This document shows positions 8,944 to 16,667 of a stretch of 48,823 nucleotides of DNA, one piece after another; positions within the stretch are counted from its first letter, which is position 1; each line of letters begins with the position of its first letter. Both the position numbers and the translations under genes were made by a program. The notes below the pieces were generated by a model, which was not told the origin of the DNA, made no database searches, and saw only the letters and a list, made by a program, of their open reading frames with translations. The stretch is from Xenococcaceae cyanobacterium MO_167.B27 (lineage in GTDB: Bacteria > Cyanobacteriota > Cyanobacteriia > Cyanobacteriales > Xenococcaceae), in NCBI GenBank assembly GCA_030065935.1, contig JASJCP010000065.1, forward strand, positions 1 through 48,823, in the 5' to 3' direction.

Positions 8944-9210
8944 TTAACCTAAATATTCGGCAAGTTCCTTGATGGTCGAGTATTCATAGACTAAAGTCGG
9001 TTCTAATTCAGCTCCGAGCCATTCTTCTAATTCACCTGTTAAGAATATCCCATCCCTAGAATTCAAACCATATTCATCAAAGGAACGGGTAATATCAATA
9101 TTTTTAGGTTCAACTTCCAAAAGTTCAGCCATATAATTCACTAACCATTGTTGAATTTCGACTGCGTTTTTGACATTTTCTTGATCAGGTTTTACTTGAT
9201 TTTCCAGCAT
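8944..9210 (-). CDS. Acyl carrier protein (stand-alone, FAAL partner)
   Basis: An 88-residue acidic four-helix carrier protein. The phosphopantetheine site is in FDEYGLNSRDGIFLTGELEE, with the modifiable Ser at about residue 51; the usual DSL is NSR here, which is common in FAAL-linked carriers. Helix III (YEYSTIKELAEYL) is the normal family ending. The N-terminal ~18 residues are an extension over housekeeping AcpP. The adjacent FAAL would activate a fatty acid as acyl-AMP and load it on this ACP, which then presents the acyl thioester to the alpha-oxoamine synthase. It has its own promoter in the gap after the FAAL gene. Confidence 0.9.
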   Translation of the reverse strand: MLENQVKPDQENVKNAVEIQQWLVNYMAELLEVEPKNIDITRSFDEYGLNSRDGIFLTGELEEWLGAELEPTLVYEYSTIKELAEYLG

Positions 9211-9275
9211 GTTTAAATCTCTTATTATTTGCGATTTGCTTTGATTCTATGATTGGGACTTGTTGGTCAATTCCT

Positions 9276-9424
9276 CAGTTGATACTTTGAGTTATATTGG
9301 TTAAAGAGAATTGCGTCTTCCTCTAACATCAACTAATTCGTTGCCCATTTGTTAGTATTATGCAGTTGATATTTGTTAAGTAAAAGGGGAAAAATTCAGG
9401 TTGTTTTTCAGGTGTTTTTGAGGG
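9276..9424 (-). promoter_or_regulatory. ACP promoter and leader, near-duplicate of the FAAL promoter
   Basis: On the plus strand TTCAGGT occurs at 9395-9401 and 9407-9413, with a weaker third unit TTGAGGG at 9418. The minus-strand -10 candidate is TAATAC (9355-9360) and the -35 position holds TTACTT (9378-9383), 17 bp away. The leader has a small hairpin with arms AGAGAA (9305-9310) and TTCCTCT (9318-9324) around a TTGCGTC loop, enclosed by AGTTGAT/ATCAACT (9277-9283, 9328-9334). The same boxes, spacing and loop recur upstream of the FAAL gene. Confidence 0.6.
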
Positions 9425-9522
9425 GTTAGAAGCGGTAATGCTGTAAATCTGTAGTTAGAAGCGATAACTAGCTCCACTTTATTAAACATGAAAAAGGCGA
9501 TCTAGATCGGATCGTAGCTCTT

Positions 9523-11256
9523 CTATATGATCGACGACTTAACTTCGCCATTAAGAAAATTTTGCCGACAGGTGCGACGCTGAATTTTTCCGCTAGAGGT
9601 TTTGGGAACAGTCCCCGATCTAACTAAAACAGTGGTATTAATGTCTAACCCGTGCTGCGCTGTAACTGCTTTGTTAATCAGACGAATCACCTCATCACTA
9701 TCTAGGTTTTTAAGATAGTTGCGTTCTACCTCTTGGACAATAATCAATGTTTCTGTACTGTCGCTTTCTATAGTAAAAGCTGCTCCCCCATTTTTTTTCA
9801 AGGCTGGATGACTCTGTTGTACGGTGAATTCAAGATCTTGGGGATAATGATTTTGACCTCGGATAATAATAACTTCCTTGAGACGACCGGTAATAAATAA
9901 CTCCTCTTTCCACAAAAAACCTAAATCTCCAGTGCGTAAAAATGGACCTTCCCCTGTATCCTTGAGAGAGGCTTGAAAAGTATCGTCATGGCGTTGCCAA
10001 TATCCTTGGGCGACACTCTGGCCAGAAACCCAAATTTCCCCAACTTCTCCTTCACGACAACGGGTTAAAGTCTTAGGATTAGCAATTACAACTCGGTGCT
10101 CTAACCAAGGCTGACCACAACCCACTAACAGACGAGAGTCCGAATCAGAGACTTGATTTTCTACCGCACGATTCTGCTGTAGCGCACTAGCTTCAAAACT
10201 TTTAATCATCGGTTCTGCATTCTTTTGTCCCCCTGTGATAAATAAAGTTGCTTCTGCCATACCATAGCAAGGATAAAAAGCACGTTGGCGAAAACCACAG
10301 GGAGCAAATTTGGCACTAAATTGTTCTATGGTTTTGGCACGCAAGGGTTCGGAGCCATTAAAAGCCACATCCCAACTGCTCAGATCGAGGTTTTCTAACT
10401 GTTCGGGTTTGATCTTCTCAACGCAGAAGTCGTAAGCAAAATTGGGACCGCCACTGATAGTGGCTCGATAGCGATCGATAGCTTGTAACCAGCGTATCGG
10501 TTTCTGTAGGAAGGCCAGGGGAGACATAATAATGCAGGAAGTTCCTAGATAAAAGGATTGCAAGATATTCCCGATCAGTCCCATATCATGAAAGAGGGGC
10601 AACCAATTAACATGAATGGTGTTTTCATTGTGGTTAAATGCTTGTGCGATCGCTTTTTCATTATCTATCAGGTTACGATGACTCACCATCACTCCTTTTG
10701 GTTTTCCCGTAGAACCTGATGTATATTGCATAAATGCTAAGGTATCTGGAGTTATTTGGGGCAGTTGTTCCTGTCTTGCTATCGGAAAAGCTGAATCTGT
10801 AGCCAGCCAGCTTAACTGTGCTAGGGCGGGTTCTTCTGTCCAATGTGCCTGATAGTTGGATAATAGACTCTCTGTAGTTAAAGCGAAAGTTGCTTCTGCA
10901 TCGTTAACAATGGATAGTAAACGCGAGAGTTTTTGATTATGTCTGGGGGGATATACGGGAACTGCAATAACACCTGCGAGGAGACAACCAAAGAAGGCAG
11001 TGATAAACTCTAATCCAGAGGGATAAAGGAGTAAAGCTCGTTCTCCTGGGTAATTTTGCAGAGAGGAAGCAATAAGACTTGCCTTCTCCCATAGTTCCTG
11101 GTACGATAGCTCGCCTTTCTCTCTTTCTCCTTTCTCTAAAAATAGATAGGCTCGTTTTTGGGGTTGAGAGTTGGCGTGATGTTGCAGAATATCTACCAAG
11201 GTGGTAAATTGCCAGTTGTCCTTAATTATTGGTGATTTTAGGAATGTTGACTGCAT
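9523..11256 (-). CDS. Fatty acyl-AMP ligase (FAAL)
   Basis: A 577-residue ANL-superfamily adenylating enzyme of the FadD32/FAAL branch. The P-loop-like motif YTSGSTGKPKGVMVSH is near residue 175, the NWLPLFHDMGLIGNI block is characteristic of FAALs, then YGMAEATLF, RTGDLGFL, GRLKEVIIIRGQNHYP with the FAAL-type YPQDLE ending, and the catalytic Lys in PKTSSGKIQRR near the C-terminus. FAALs form acyl-AMP from free fatty acids and transfer the chain to an ACP rather than to CoA. No carrier or reductase domain is fused; the separate ACP gene lies immediately downstream. ATG start. First gene of the cluster, with its own repeat-bearing promoter. Confidence 0.92.
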   Translation of the reverse strand: MQSTFLKSPIIKDNWQFTTLVDILQHHANSQPQKRAYLFLEKGEREKGELSYQELWEKASLIASSLQNYPGERALLLYPSGLEFITAFFGCLLAGVIAVPVYPPRHNQKLSRLLSIVNDAEATFALTTESLLSNYQAHWTEEPALAQLSWLATDSAFPIARQEQLPQITPDTLAFMQYTSGSTGKPKGVMVSHRNLIDNEKAIAQAFNHNENTIHVNWLPLFHDMGLIGNILQSFYLGTSCIIMSPLAFLQKPIRWLQAIDRYRATISGGPNFAYDFCVEKIKPEQLENLDLSSWDVAFNGSEPLRAKTIEQFSAKFAPCGFRQRAFYPCYGMAEATLFITGGQKNAEPMIKSFEASALQQNRAVENQVSDSDSRLLVGCGQPWLEHRVVIANPKTLTRCREGEVGEIWVSGQSVAQGYWQRHDDTFQASLKDTGEGPFLRTGDLGFLWKEELFITGRLKEVIIIRGQNHYPQDLEFTVQQSHPALKKNGGAAFTIESDSTETLIIVQEVERNYLKNLDSDEVIRLINKAVTAQHGLDINTTVLVRSGTVPKTSSGKIQRRTCRQNFLNGEVKSSII

Positions 11257-11327
11257 TGACTTGTTTAATAGACTCTAAACATAGGCACACTTATGTATCA
11301 AAAAGCTTGAAATTAAAGTAAATTCAA

Positions 11328-11480
11328 CAGTTGACACTTTGAGCTATATTGATTTGTTGGGGAGAATTGCGTCTTCTCCTGAAATCAAATAATTCGTTGC
11401 CCATTTGATTAGTATTATGGGGTTGGTATTTTTCAAGTAAAAGGGGATTTTTTCAGGGATTTTTTCAGGTTTGTTAGAGG
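11328..11480 (-). promoter_or_regulatory. FAAL promoter and leader with tandem direct repeats
   Basis: TTCAGGG (11452-11458) and TTCAGGT (11464-11470) on the plus strand repeat with a 12-bp period. The minus-strand -10 candidate TAATAC (11412-11417) and -35 TTACTT (11435-11440) lie at exactly the same offsets as at the ACP promoter. The leader hairpin is GGAGAA (11361-11366), loop TTGCGTC, TTCTCC (11374-11379), extended by TTGATTT/AAATCAA (11349-11355, 11382-11388). Similarity to the ACP upstream region stops near the Tn3 inverted repeat at 11497. Confidence 0.6.
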
Positions 11481-11496
11481 GACTGGTAGTGATTCC

Positions 11497-11534
11497 GGGG
11501 TTTGAGTAGCAACTGTACAGAAACTTACGCGCTT
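11497..11534 (+). repeat. Tn3-family terminal inverted repeat
   Basis: The 38-bp stretch starts GGGGTTTGA and contains AGAAACTTACG. Compared from memory with the Tn3 end (GGGGTCTGA ... GAAAACTCACG), about 21 of the first 33 positions agree, including the GGGG tip and the AAACT-ACG block. It points inward to higher coordinates, where the end of a Tn3 transposase gene follows in the expected orientation. Confidence 0.6.
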
Positions 11535-11595
11535 GGCTGTATCCATTACAAGATAATGGTTTGAGCCATCGAAAAATTAAATAATACATTTTTAC

Positions 11596-11754
11596 TTACC
11601 AAAGCTCCAAGTCTGCTAGTTCGTCAATAGCTTTAACATCTCTCAATGGTCGTAATGCTGCATTTTCAAACTCTTCAGGCAAATTAAACTGATAGCGACC
11701 GAGCATATTAATATGAGAATGAGGCAGAGGAGACAAACGAGCTTTATCTTCTTC
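11596..11754 (-). pseudogene. Tn3-family transposase, C-terminal 52 codons
   Basis: The minus-strand frame reads ...ARLSPLPHSHINMLGRYQF followed by NLPEEFENAALRPLRD and ends at TAA (11596-11598). The pattern LSPL..xHIN..G.Y......LRPLR is that of the Tn3 TnpA C-terminus. An in-frame stop at the upstream edge and lack of any preceding catalytic DDE region show that the gene is deleted. Together with the inverted repeat about 60 bp beyond its stop codon, this is one end of a degraded Tn3-type transposon lying against the biosynthetic cluster. Confidence 0.65.
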
Positions 11755-11928
11755 TTAAACGGACTTTAAATCTAAGCCAAGAAATTCATTTCTTGGTGAA
11801 CCTGAGATTGGGTAAGGTAAAAATTCATACTCAATCCCTGCTTGACTTACCCATATAAAAACAGGGAAAGAGAGAAATTATGATAAGTAAGGAACTATAG
11901 TTAACTTGGAAGATATTTTTCTTTTTCA
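11755..11928. other. Gene-free stretch with one small hairpin
   Basis: Between the Tn3 relic and the MFS gene there is a perfect 8-bp inverted repeat CCAAGAAA/TTTCTTGG (11777-11784, 11789-11796) with a 4-nt loop. It is not followed by a T-run, so it is not a clear terminator. The rest is AT-rich DNA without a convincing frame. Confidence 0.4.
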
Positions 11929-13122
11929 GTGACCTCAAATTCTACTAATCCAATTGTCTCTAATCTTTGGAAACTATATGTTCTTAAGGGATTAGCGTTT
12001 GCTTGGTTTCCTATTCCCACCATCCTTTTATTCTACCAAAGTCACGGACTCGACTTAGAACAGACTGTTTGGCTCAAGACTATTTTATCTTTATCTATTC
12101 TGTTGTTAGAAGTTCCTTCTGGGTATGTAGCAGACTTGCTAGGGCGTAAGTTTTGTTTGGTAGCAGGTAGCGCAGTTTGGATTATTAGCTGGCTATTTTA
12201 CTGTTTGGGGAGTTCTTTGACAATTTTTGCGATCGCAGAAATGTTAGCAGGAATAGCAGGTAGTTTAATCAGTGGTGCTGATACCGCCATAGCTTATGAA
12301 ACTCTCTTACCGTTAGGACGAGAAAGTTATTATCGCACTCTAGAGGGTAGATTGGTTGCTGTAGCTGGTATTAGTGAAGCTTTATGTGGCATCATCGGGG
12401 CAGCGATCGCCGAATTTAACTTAGTATATCCTTTCTATCTGCAAACAGCTTGTTTAATTGTCTATTTCTTTCTTGCACTTACTTTAACTGAGGGGAAACG
12501 ACAGATTAGACCCGCTAACAGCCAACGAATTGAGAATTTGAAAACTATTATTATTGATGTTTTTATCAAACGCCCTAATCTGCGGTGGTTAATTCTTTTA
12601 AGTAGCACTTTCTCTACCGCTAGTTTCTTGATTGTTTGGTTGTCTCAGGGATATTTCCAACAGATAAACTTACCAATTGCTGCTATGGGCTGGACATGGG
12701 CGGTATTTCATTTGTTGATGAGTCTGGCTTCTGTTAATGCTCTTAGAATAGAAACGGTTTTGGGAATTAAGAAAGCTTTTTTAGTTTTAGTTTTGTTGTT
12801 GGCTGTTTCTTACATCCTTTTGGGTAGCATCAACAGCATTTGGGGAATTGGGTTTATTGCTGCTGTCTATATGGTCAGAGGACTAAAATCACCTCTAATC
12901 TTAAATATCATCAATCAGCAAATTCCTTCAACTATAAGAGCTACTGTACTTTCTCTCAATAGCTTTGCCTTCCAGTTAGGTTTTGTTGTTGTTGCACCAG
13001 TAATAGGTGCGATCTCTTCTTCTTATTCTCTGTCTTTAGCACTGTTTGTTGGTGGTTGGTTTTTCTTAGTAGCTGGTAGCTTCTGTTGGTGGAGATTAGT
13101 AAAGTTAAAAGTAATTAAGTAG
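11929..13122 (+). CDS. MFS transporter
   Basis: A 397-residue protein with about 12 hydrophobic segments. The motif between TM2 and TM3 reads VPSGYVADLLGRKFCLVAGS, the MFS loop signature (G.-.AD..GRK). A second sugar-porter-like hallmark, GLKSPLILNIINQQIPSTIR, in the C-terminal half is typical of the cyanobacterial/firmicute drug-exporter-like MFS group. Start is GTG at 11929 with no strong ribosome site. It is divergent from the FAAL cluster and separated from it by the Tn3 relic, so a role in exporting the cluster product is possible but unsupported. Confidence 0.85.
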   Translation: MTSNSTNPIVSNLWKLYVLKGLAFAWFPIPTILLFYQSHGLDLEQTVWLKTILSLSILLLEVPSGYVADLLGRKFCLVAGSAVWIISWLFYCLGSSLTIFAIAEMLAGIAGSLISGADTAIAYETLLPLGRESYYRTLEGRLVAVAGISEALCGIIGAAIAEFNLVYPFYLQTACLIVYFFLALTLTEGKRQIRPANSQRIENLKTIIIDVFIKRPNLRWLILLSSTFSTASFLIVWLSQGYFQQINLPIAAMGWTWAVFHLLMSLASVNALRIETVLGIKKAFLVLVLLLAVSYILLGSINSIWGIGFIAAVYMVRGLKSPLILNIINQQIPSTIRATVLSLNSFAFQLGFVVVAPVIGAISSSYSLSLALFVGGWFFLVAGSFCWWRLVKLKVIK

Positions 13123-13126
13123 CGAA

Positions 13127-13729
13127 TCATTTACGAAAGACAAATAAATTACCCGTCGCTCCTCGTCCTATCCTCATATCCTCATCTAGGAAAGAGGTGA
13201 TCCACAAAGCTTCATTTCTTAAGAAATCTAATATGGGTATTTTTACTTCTGGTAAAGTCCAGCTTGGCTGACCCAAAAACTGGGTTGCTTGTCCTGAAAA
13301 AGTATTGAATGTTACTTTAGCCGTTAGTTCGTCTGGCTCTGGTTGCCAAATTCCTTCAGCACTCAACTGATACTCTCCTAATAAAAAAATCTGAATTAAA
13401 GCTTTATTATCTGCGATTATTTTTTGCTCTTTTACTGTTAACGATTGCCATATTCTTTTAACTTTAATTCCAGAGCCTAAAATGTTAGTAATTTCTGCAA
13501 TTGGGCGAGTCACTACTGTTCCATTTGAAGCATAAATTAGCTGCCACTCACCGAGCAAAGAATCGAAATTACTAGGCTGAAGTGGTTGTGTAATGGGATT
13601 AATTTTCTCTAATTTTCTAATAATTTCATCGATTAATGTTTCTGAAAATGCCAACAGCGATCGCTGTTGGCCTAAGGCTTCTATTTGACTCAAAAGTTCG
13701 GTTTTCAAATCTTGATTTGCTTGCATCAT
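13127..13729 (-). CDS. PAP/fibrillin family protein (plastid-lipid-associated)
   Basis: A 200-residue protein with the lipocalin-like PAP/fibrillin domain. The family landmarks are LLGEWQLIYASNGTVVTRP after a helical N-terminus, KVTFNTFSGQATQFLG in the middle, and the C-terminal DEDMRIGRGATGNLFVF, where D..R..RG..G..FV is diagnostic. In cyanobacteria and plastids these proteins bind lipids or quinones on thylakoid membranes and plastoglobule-like bodies. Convergent with the MFS gene (4 bp apart). Confidence 0.9.
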   Translation of the reverse strand: MMQANQDLKTELLSQIEALGQQRSLLAFSETLIDEIIRKLEKINPITQPLQPSNFDSLLGEWQLIYASNGTVVTRPIAEITNILGSGIKVKRIWQSLTVKEQKIIADNKALIQIFLLGEYQLSAEGIWQPEPDELTAKVTFNTFSGQATQFLGQPSWTLPEVKIPILDFLRNEALWITSFLDEDMRIGRGATGNLFVFRK

Positions 13730-13730
13730 T

Positions 13731-13868
13731 AATATTGAAAAACTAAAAGAAGAAGTTAGACAAATTTTACAACAAATTTCTCCTGAAAAAATTATTTCGT
13801 TAACTGGTTGGGATTATTTACTAGAAGCTTTAAGTTGGACTTTGGACAAAAAAATATTGTTAGCGTAA
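13731..13868 (+). pseudogene. Transposase C-terminal fragment (IS630-like, tentative)
   Basis: The plus-strand frame reads IEKLKEEVRQILQQISPEKI, then SLTGWDYLLEALSW, and stops inside the 46-bp end repeat. C-termini of this sort (a helical LKEEV..IL segment, then SLTGW.Y) are common in cyanobacterial IS630-type transposases. The catalytic part is missing because the fragment begins immediately next to the PAP gene start. Confidence 0.4.
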
Positions 13869-13880
13869 CTTTTACGCTAA
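13835..13880 (+). repeat. 46-bp IS end, left copy of an inverted pair
   Basis: The unit starts TTGGACTTTGGAC, runs through an A-tract, and ends in the small palindrome TTAGCGTAA/TTTACGCTAA. An inverted copy with 44 of 46 matching bases lies at 19477-19522. The left copy follows the transposase fragment directly, so it is the downstream end of that element. Confidence 0.75.
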
Positions 13881-13917
13881 TTATTAATCATTATTCAAAC
13901 CCCCTCAAATGCCAGCT

Positions 13918-14101
13918 TTAATCTTCTTTCAATCCCTCAGTAAAGTAAGAAGTATCTGCCTCAGTCTCACCCCCAAAACACAAGTACAAATAACTTTCTT
14001 GAAGAGAAGTAATTATCTTTTCTAGCTCATCAATAAGATTCCTTCTAGTCATTTTTTCTACAGCATCAATATGTGCTTCACTTCCCGCTTTTCCCAAATA
14101 G
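13918..14101 (-). pseudogene. C-terminal part of an unidentified small protein, cut by a MITE
   Basis: The frame runs from the edge of the MITE to TAA at 13918-13920 and reads GKAGSEAHIDAVEKMTRRN, then LIDELEKIITSLQESYLYLC and FGGETEADTSYF. An internal ATG at 14052 would give 44 residues. The ordered heptad-like leucines and the ESYLYLCFGGE end look like a real small cyanobacterial protein, but I cannot name it. The MITE boundary coincides with the loss of the frame. Confidence 0.35.
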
Positions 14102-14385
14102 GACCAGATCTAGCGAAGCTGTCACCAGGGGCAATCAAGCCTGAAACGCTTGCTGTGTAAAGGTTTCAATTTTCCAAAATCGAGCGTTCGCGATTAGTAA
14201 AATAATGCAGCTTCCAGTTGCTGCATTATTAGGAATTTTCATCTCCAGCAACTAAATTGCTGAATGATATACGATATAAGGATTATAGCGATTCTTGCTT
14301 GAGAACGATTTTTACTGTCTCAACCACTGAAAACTGCAAAATTTTCGCTTATTGCCCCTGATAGCAGCTTCGCTAGATCTGGTCC
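14101..14385. mobile_element. 285-bp MITE-like element with 35-bp terminal inverted repeats
   Basis: Both ends begin GGACCAGATCTAGCGAAGCT when read inward, and the 35-bp arms (14101-14135, 14351-14385) agree at about 31 positions, including the inner AGGGGCAAT. There is no coding capacity between them. Inside lies an 11-bp perfect hairpin, arms AATAATGCAGC/GCTGCATTATT (14201-14211, 14220-14230). No convincing target-site duplication was seen at the flanks. Confidence 0.75.
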
Positions 14386-14406
14386 GATTAAGCGGTTATA
14401 GATTTT

Positions 14407-14652
14407 TTGAGGGTAAGACTTACACGAAGCACGAAGCTGGATTCGACTATAACGATTTCTCGTAATGATCTGCCTGACCCGATCTTTGTTGCTACTTATA
14501 GCCAGGACGAAATTAGTAGTCTTTTTGTCTTATCTTCTGATTACTACAGAGAGTTTCAGAACAAGCTTAGTAATTTAGTAACACTATTGAAGGAACAATT
14601 AAAACAAAAACAGCAAAAACAGCAGGTTCGACGACGTGGGATTTCGCTTTAA
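14407..14652 (+). CDS. Hypothetical protein, 81 aa (weak)
   Basis: A TTG-initiated frame of 81 codons starts just after the MITE. The middle reads DLPDPIFVATYSQDEISSLF and the end is a glutamine- and lysine-rich helix (LLKEQLKQKQQKQQ). It has no signal or membrane segment. The start is poor and the frame may be the downstream part of something disrupted by the MITE. No function can be suggested. Confidence 0.3.
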   Translation: MRVRLTRSTKLDSTITISRNDLPDPIFVATYSQDEISSLFVLSSDYYREFQNKLSNLVTLLKEQLKQKQQKQQVRRRGISL

Positions 14653-15205
14653 TACTACAATATTAACACAAATGTCATCTATTTGTTGTTTTCAAGTAGC
14701 ATATTTTGGATTGGTCGTTCAAATATTATTAATTATTGTAATCTCTTTGAAACAAAATTATTGTCTTCAGCCTGTTTCATTTTGTTAAAAACTGACCTCT
14801 TATTGCACTTATTGAGAATAATAAAGCTAATAAGTAAACATTTTGTATAAATATTTATGTAAGTATTAATTTACAAAGTTTAATAATACAAGAAACTGGA
14901 AATAAGCTATATTTAAAAAGGCTTTCAAAGGTTATCTATAGCAAAATAGTTTGCGTACTGTGCGACTCCTGATAAGGAGTCAATGCGTAGCCTGTGAAGG
15001 CGTAGCAGTAATAACTAGAGCTAAATTTCTTCAAGGACAATTTACCTGGGAATTTAACAGATGGATTGGTAATAGTTAGCAGTACCCTAAAACTGATTTT
15101 TGGGGACATGATTTTAAAATTGTGACCCCCAAAATGCAAAATAAGGGACACAAATTCTAAAAAAAATATCTGGATATTATATCACCAAGTAGAAAGTAGA
15201 GATGG
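14653..15205. other. Gene-poor AT-rich stretch
   Basis: About 550 bp without a convincing gene. A 71-codon minus-strand frame here has no ribosome site and an odd composition, so it was not called. One small perfect palindrome, GACTCC-TGATAA-GGAGTC, lies near 14960. Confidence 0.5.
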
Positions 15206-16015
15206 TTATGGTTCTTCTGGATATTTGTTAATAACATTGTTCCTTACGGATTCACTGACAAAAAGTGCATCTCCTTGTCGTATTTGCCCGTTTGTTGCTC
15301 TACCCAAGTTGTAAATATCAAAAAGGGAATAGCCGAATTTGGAGATAAATGACCAAATTTCATGGAAAAGAGGAACACCTTCGTAATGGGGTATAAACAT
15401 TATTTCCGTGTATATCAGCGCGGTACTTTTTTCCTCTAAAAGGGACTCTGCTCCATGTAAAGCGTTTAATTCACCGCCTTGAATGTCAAATTTCAATATA
15501 TCGATCATTGAAATATTGCTTTCCTTTAAAAACTCATCGAGATTTGTGACTTCTACCTCAATAGTCTCTTTTGGTTTTGCTGATTTTGGGTAGTATCTTC
15601 TTTCAGAACTAGGTCGAGGAAGAAGCGAATTGGTTTCATCACGCTCGTTGACATAGAAAGTTGCAATACCCTTTTCTTGGGCTACAGCCTTTGGCACAAT
15701 GTGTATTTTTTGGTCATCGGAGAATTTTCTATTTAACTCAGCTATTGAATCTGGAAATGGCTCAAAGCAGTAAATTTCTGCGGTCGGAAATTGGGAACGG
15801 TATTTCCTTGCCGTTTGACCCTTGTTTGCACCTACATCAAGAATATAAATATCAGTCTTGTTTAAGTTTTTTATTAACTGGCGTTGAGCCTTAAATGGAT
15901 TTGACGGGAAAGAATTGCCTGGTATGCTTGGTTTCCTTTTTTTCCTTAATTCATAGCCAAGACCACTTACTATTGCCTTAATCAATTTCTTCATCAGTTT
16001 TATTTGATTTTCCAT
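15206..16015 (-). CDS. FkbM family SAM-dependent methyltransferase
   Basis: A 269-residue class I methyltransferase. The SAM-binding motif I is DIYILDVGANKGQTARKY, motif II is CFEPFPDSIAEL, and the FkbM hallmark DILKFDIQGGELNALHGAES follows (acidic residue plus QGGE). FkbM enzymes O-methylate hydroxyls, often on sugars or polyketides. The basic N-terminus lacks a signal peptide. It lies in an accessory island with a glycosyltransferase and sulfotransferase on the same strand, which suggests decoration of a surface glycan or glycolipid; this context role is inferred. Confidence 0.85.
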   Translation of the reverse strand: MENQIKLMKKLIKAIVSGLGYELRKKRKPSIPGNSFPSNPFKAQRQLIKNLNKTDIYILDVGANKGQTARKYRSQFPTAEIYCFEPFPDSIAELNRKFSDDQKIHIVPKAVAQEKGIATFYVNERDETNSLLPRPSSERRYYPKSAKPKETIEVEVTNLDEFLKESNISMIDILKFDIQGGELNALHGAESLLEEKSTALIYTEIMFIPHYEGVPLFHEIWSFISKFGYSLFDIYNLGRATNGQIRQGDALFVSESVRNNVINKYPEEP

Positions 16016-16031
16016 TACATCTATTATTTTT

Positions 16032-16283
16032 TTAATTACACCCTACCATTTTCTTCCACTGCTGAAGTTGGCGTGGGGGCTGGTATACTTCCAGCTTTTT
16101 AGTGATCGCATCAATGCCCAACTGAGTCAGAGCCGAGAAGGTATCATTAAACTTTTGCTTTAAAGCTTTTAATTCCTGTTCGACTTTCTCGGCATTGGGT
16201 TGAGTCGATGGGAGATAACGCTCTTTTGGGACTCTGGGGAAGAAATCGACAGAGGCTAAACCCTGTATCTCTTTCTGGATAAG
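16032..16283 (-). pseudogene. C-terminal fragment of an unidentified protein
   Basis: The minus-strand frame of about 83 codons reads QGLASVDFFPRVPKERYLPS, then TQPNAEKVEQELKALKQKF, and ends EVYQPPRQLQQWKKMVGCN before TAA at 16032. A TAG precedes it at 16284-16286 and there is no start or ribosome site. Base composition is richer in G and C than the flanks. It looks like the end of a larger gene lost in a rearrangement. I do not recognise the family. Confidence 0.4.
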
Positions 16284-16667
16284 CTAAAGAGCGATCACTA
16301 ACTGACAGAAACTAAAACTTTGAATTTTTATTAGAAAAAGAGTTAGTAATCGCTTATACAATAAGGATTTCAGCATCTAGATTTGACAAGGAGTTTCCGA
16401 AAGTCCGAGAAGAGCGATAAGATATTGTTTTAACTTCTTAATTACTTTGTTTTACAAAATGTAATTAAAAAATTAACTGAAAAATTATCTATAGAGTTTT
16501 TCCTCTACAAATAGTTAACTCCTATAGATAGTTATTTATAACTTATTACTTTATGTCTGTCGTTGTGCAGTATTACGACAAAGCTCTCGACAAATAAGGT
16601 TTTTATGCTAACTAACTCCTCTTTGCCAACACCTTTTTGTGTTCACCCCTTACCATTGTAGTCATTT
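16284..16667. other. Intergenic AT-rich stretch
   Basis: No convincing frame. The segment at about 16480-16540 contains a loose inverted repeat, AACTATCTATAG-like and CTATAGATAG-like, that may form a weak hairpin. Nothing else is seen. Confidence 0.4.

Noticed and set aside
7313-11470. Calling the direct repeats a phosphate (pho) box
   Set aside because: The sequence ACCTGAA with 12-bp period does not match the cyanobacterial pho box (units of TTAACC-type with 11-bp period); only the tandem layout is similar.
11344-11589. 81-codon minus-strand frame upstream of the FAAL gene
   Set aside because: It covers the repeated promoter region and the Tn3 end, both better explained as non-coding; its text is not protein-like.
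14936-15151. 71-codon minus-strand frame
   Set aside because: No ribosome site, crosses a palindrome, and the peptide (Ser/Tyr/Thr-rich) has no recognisable fold.
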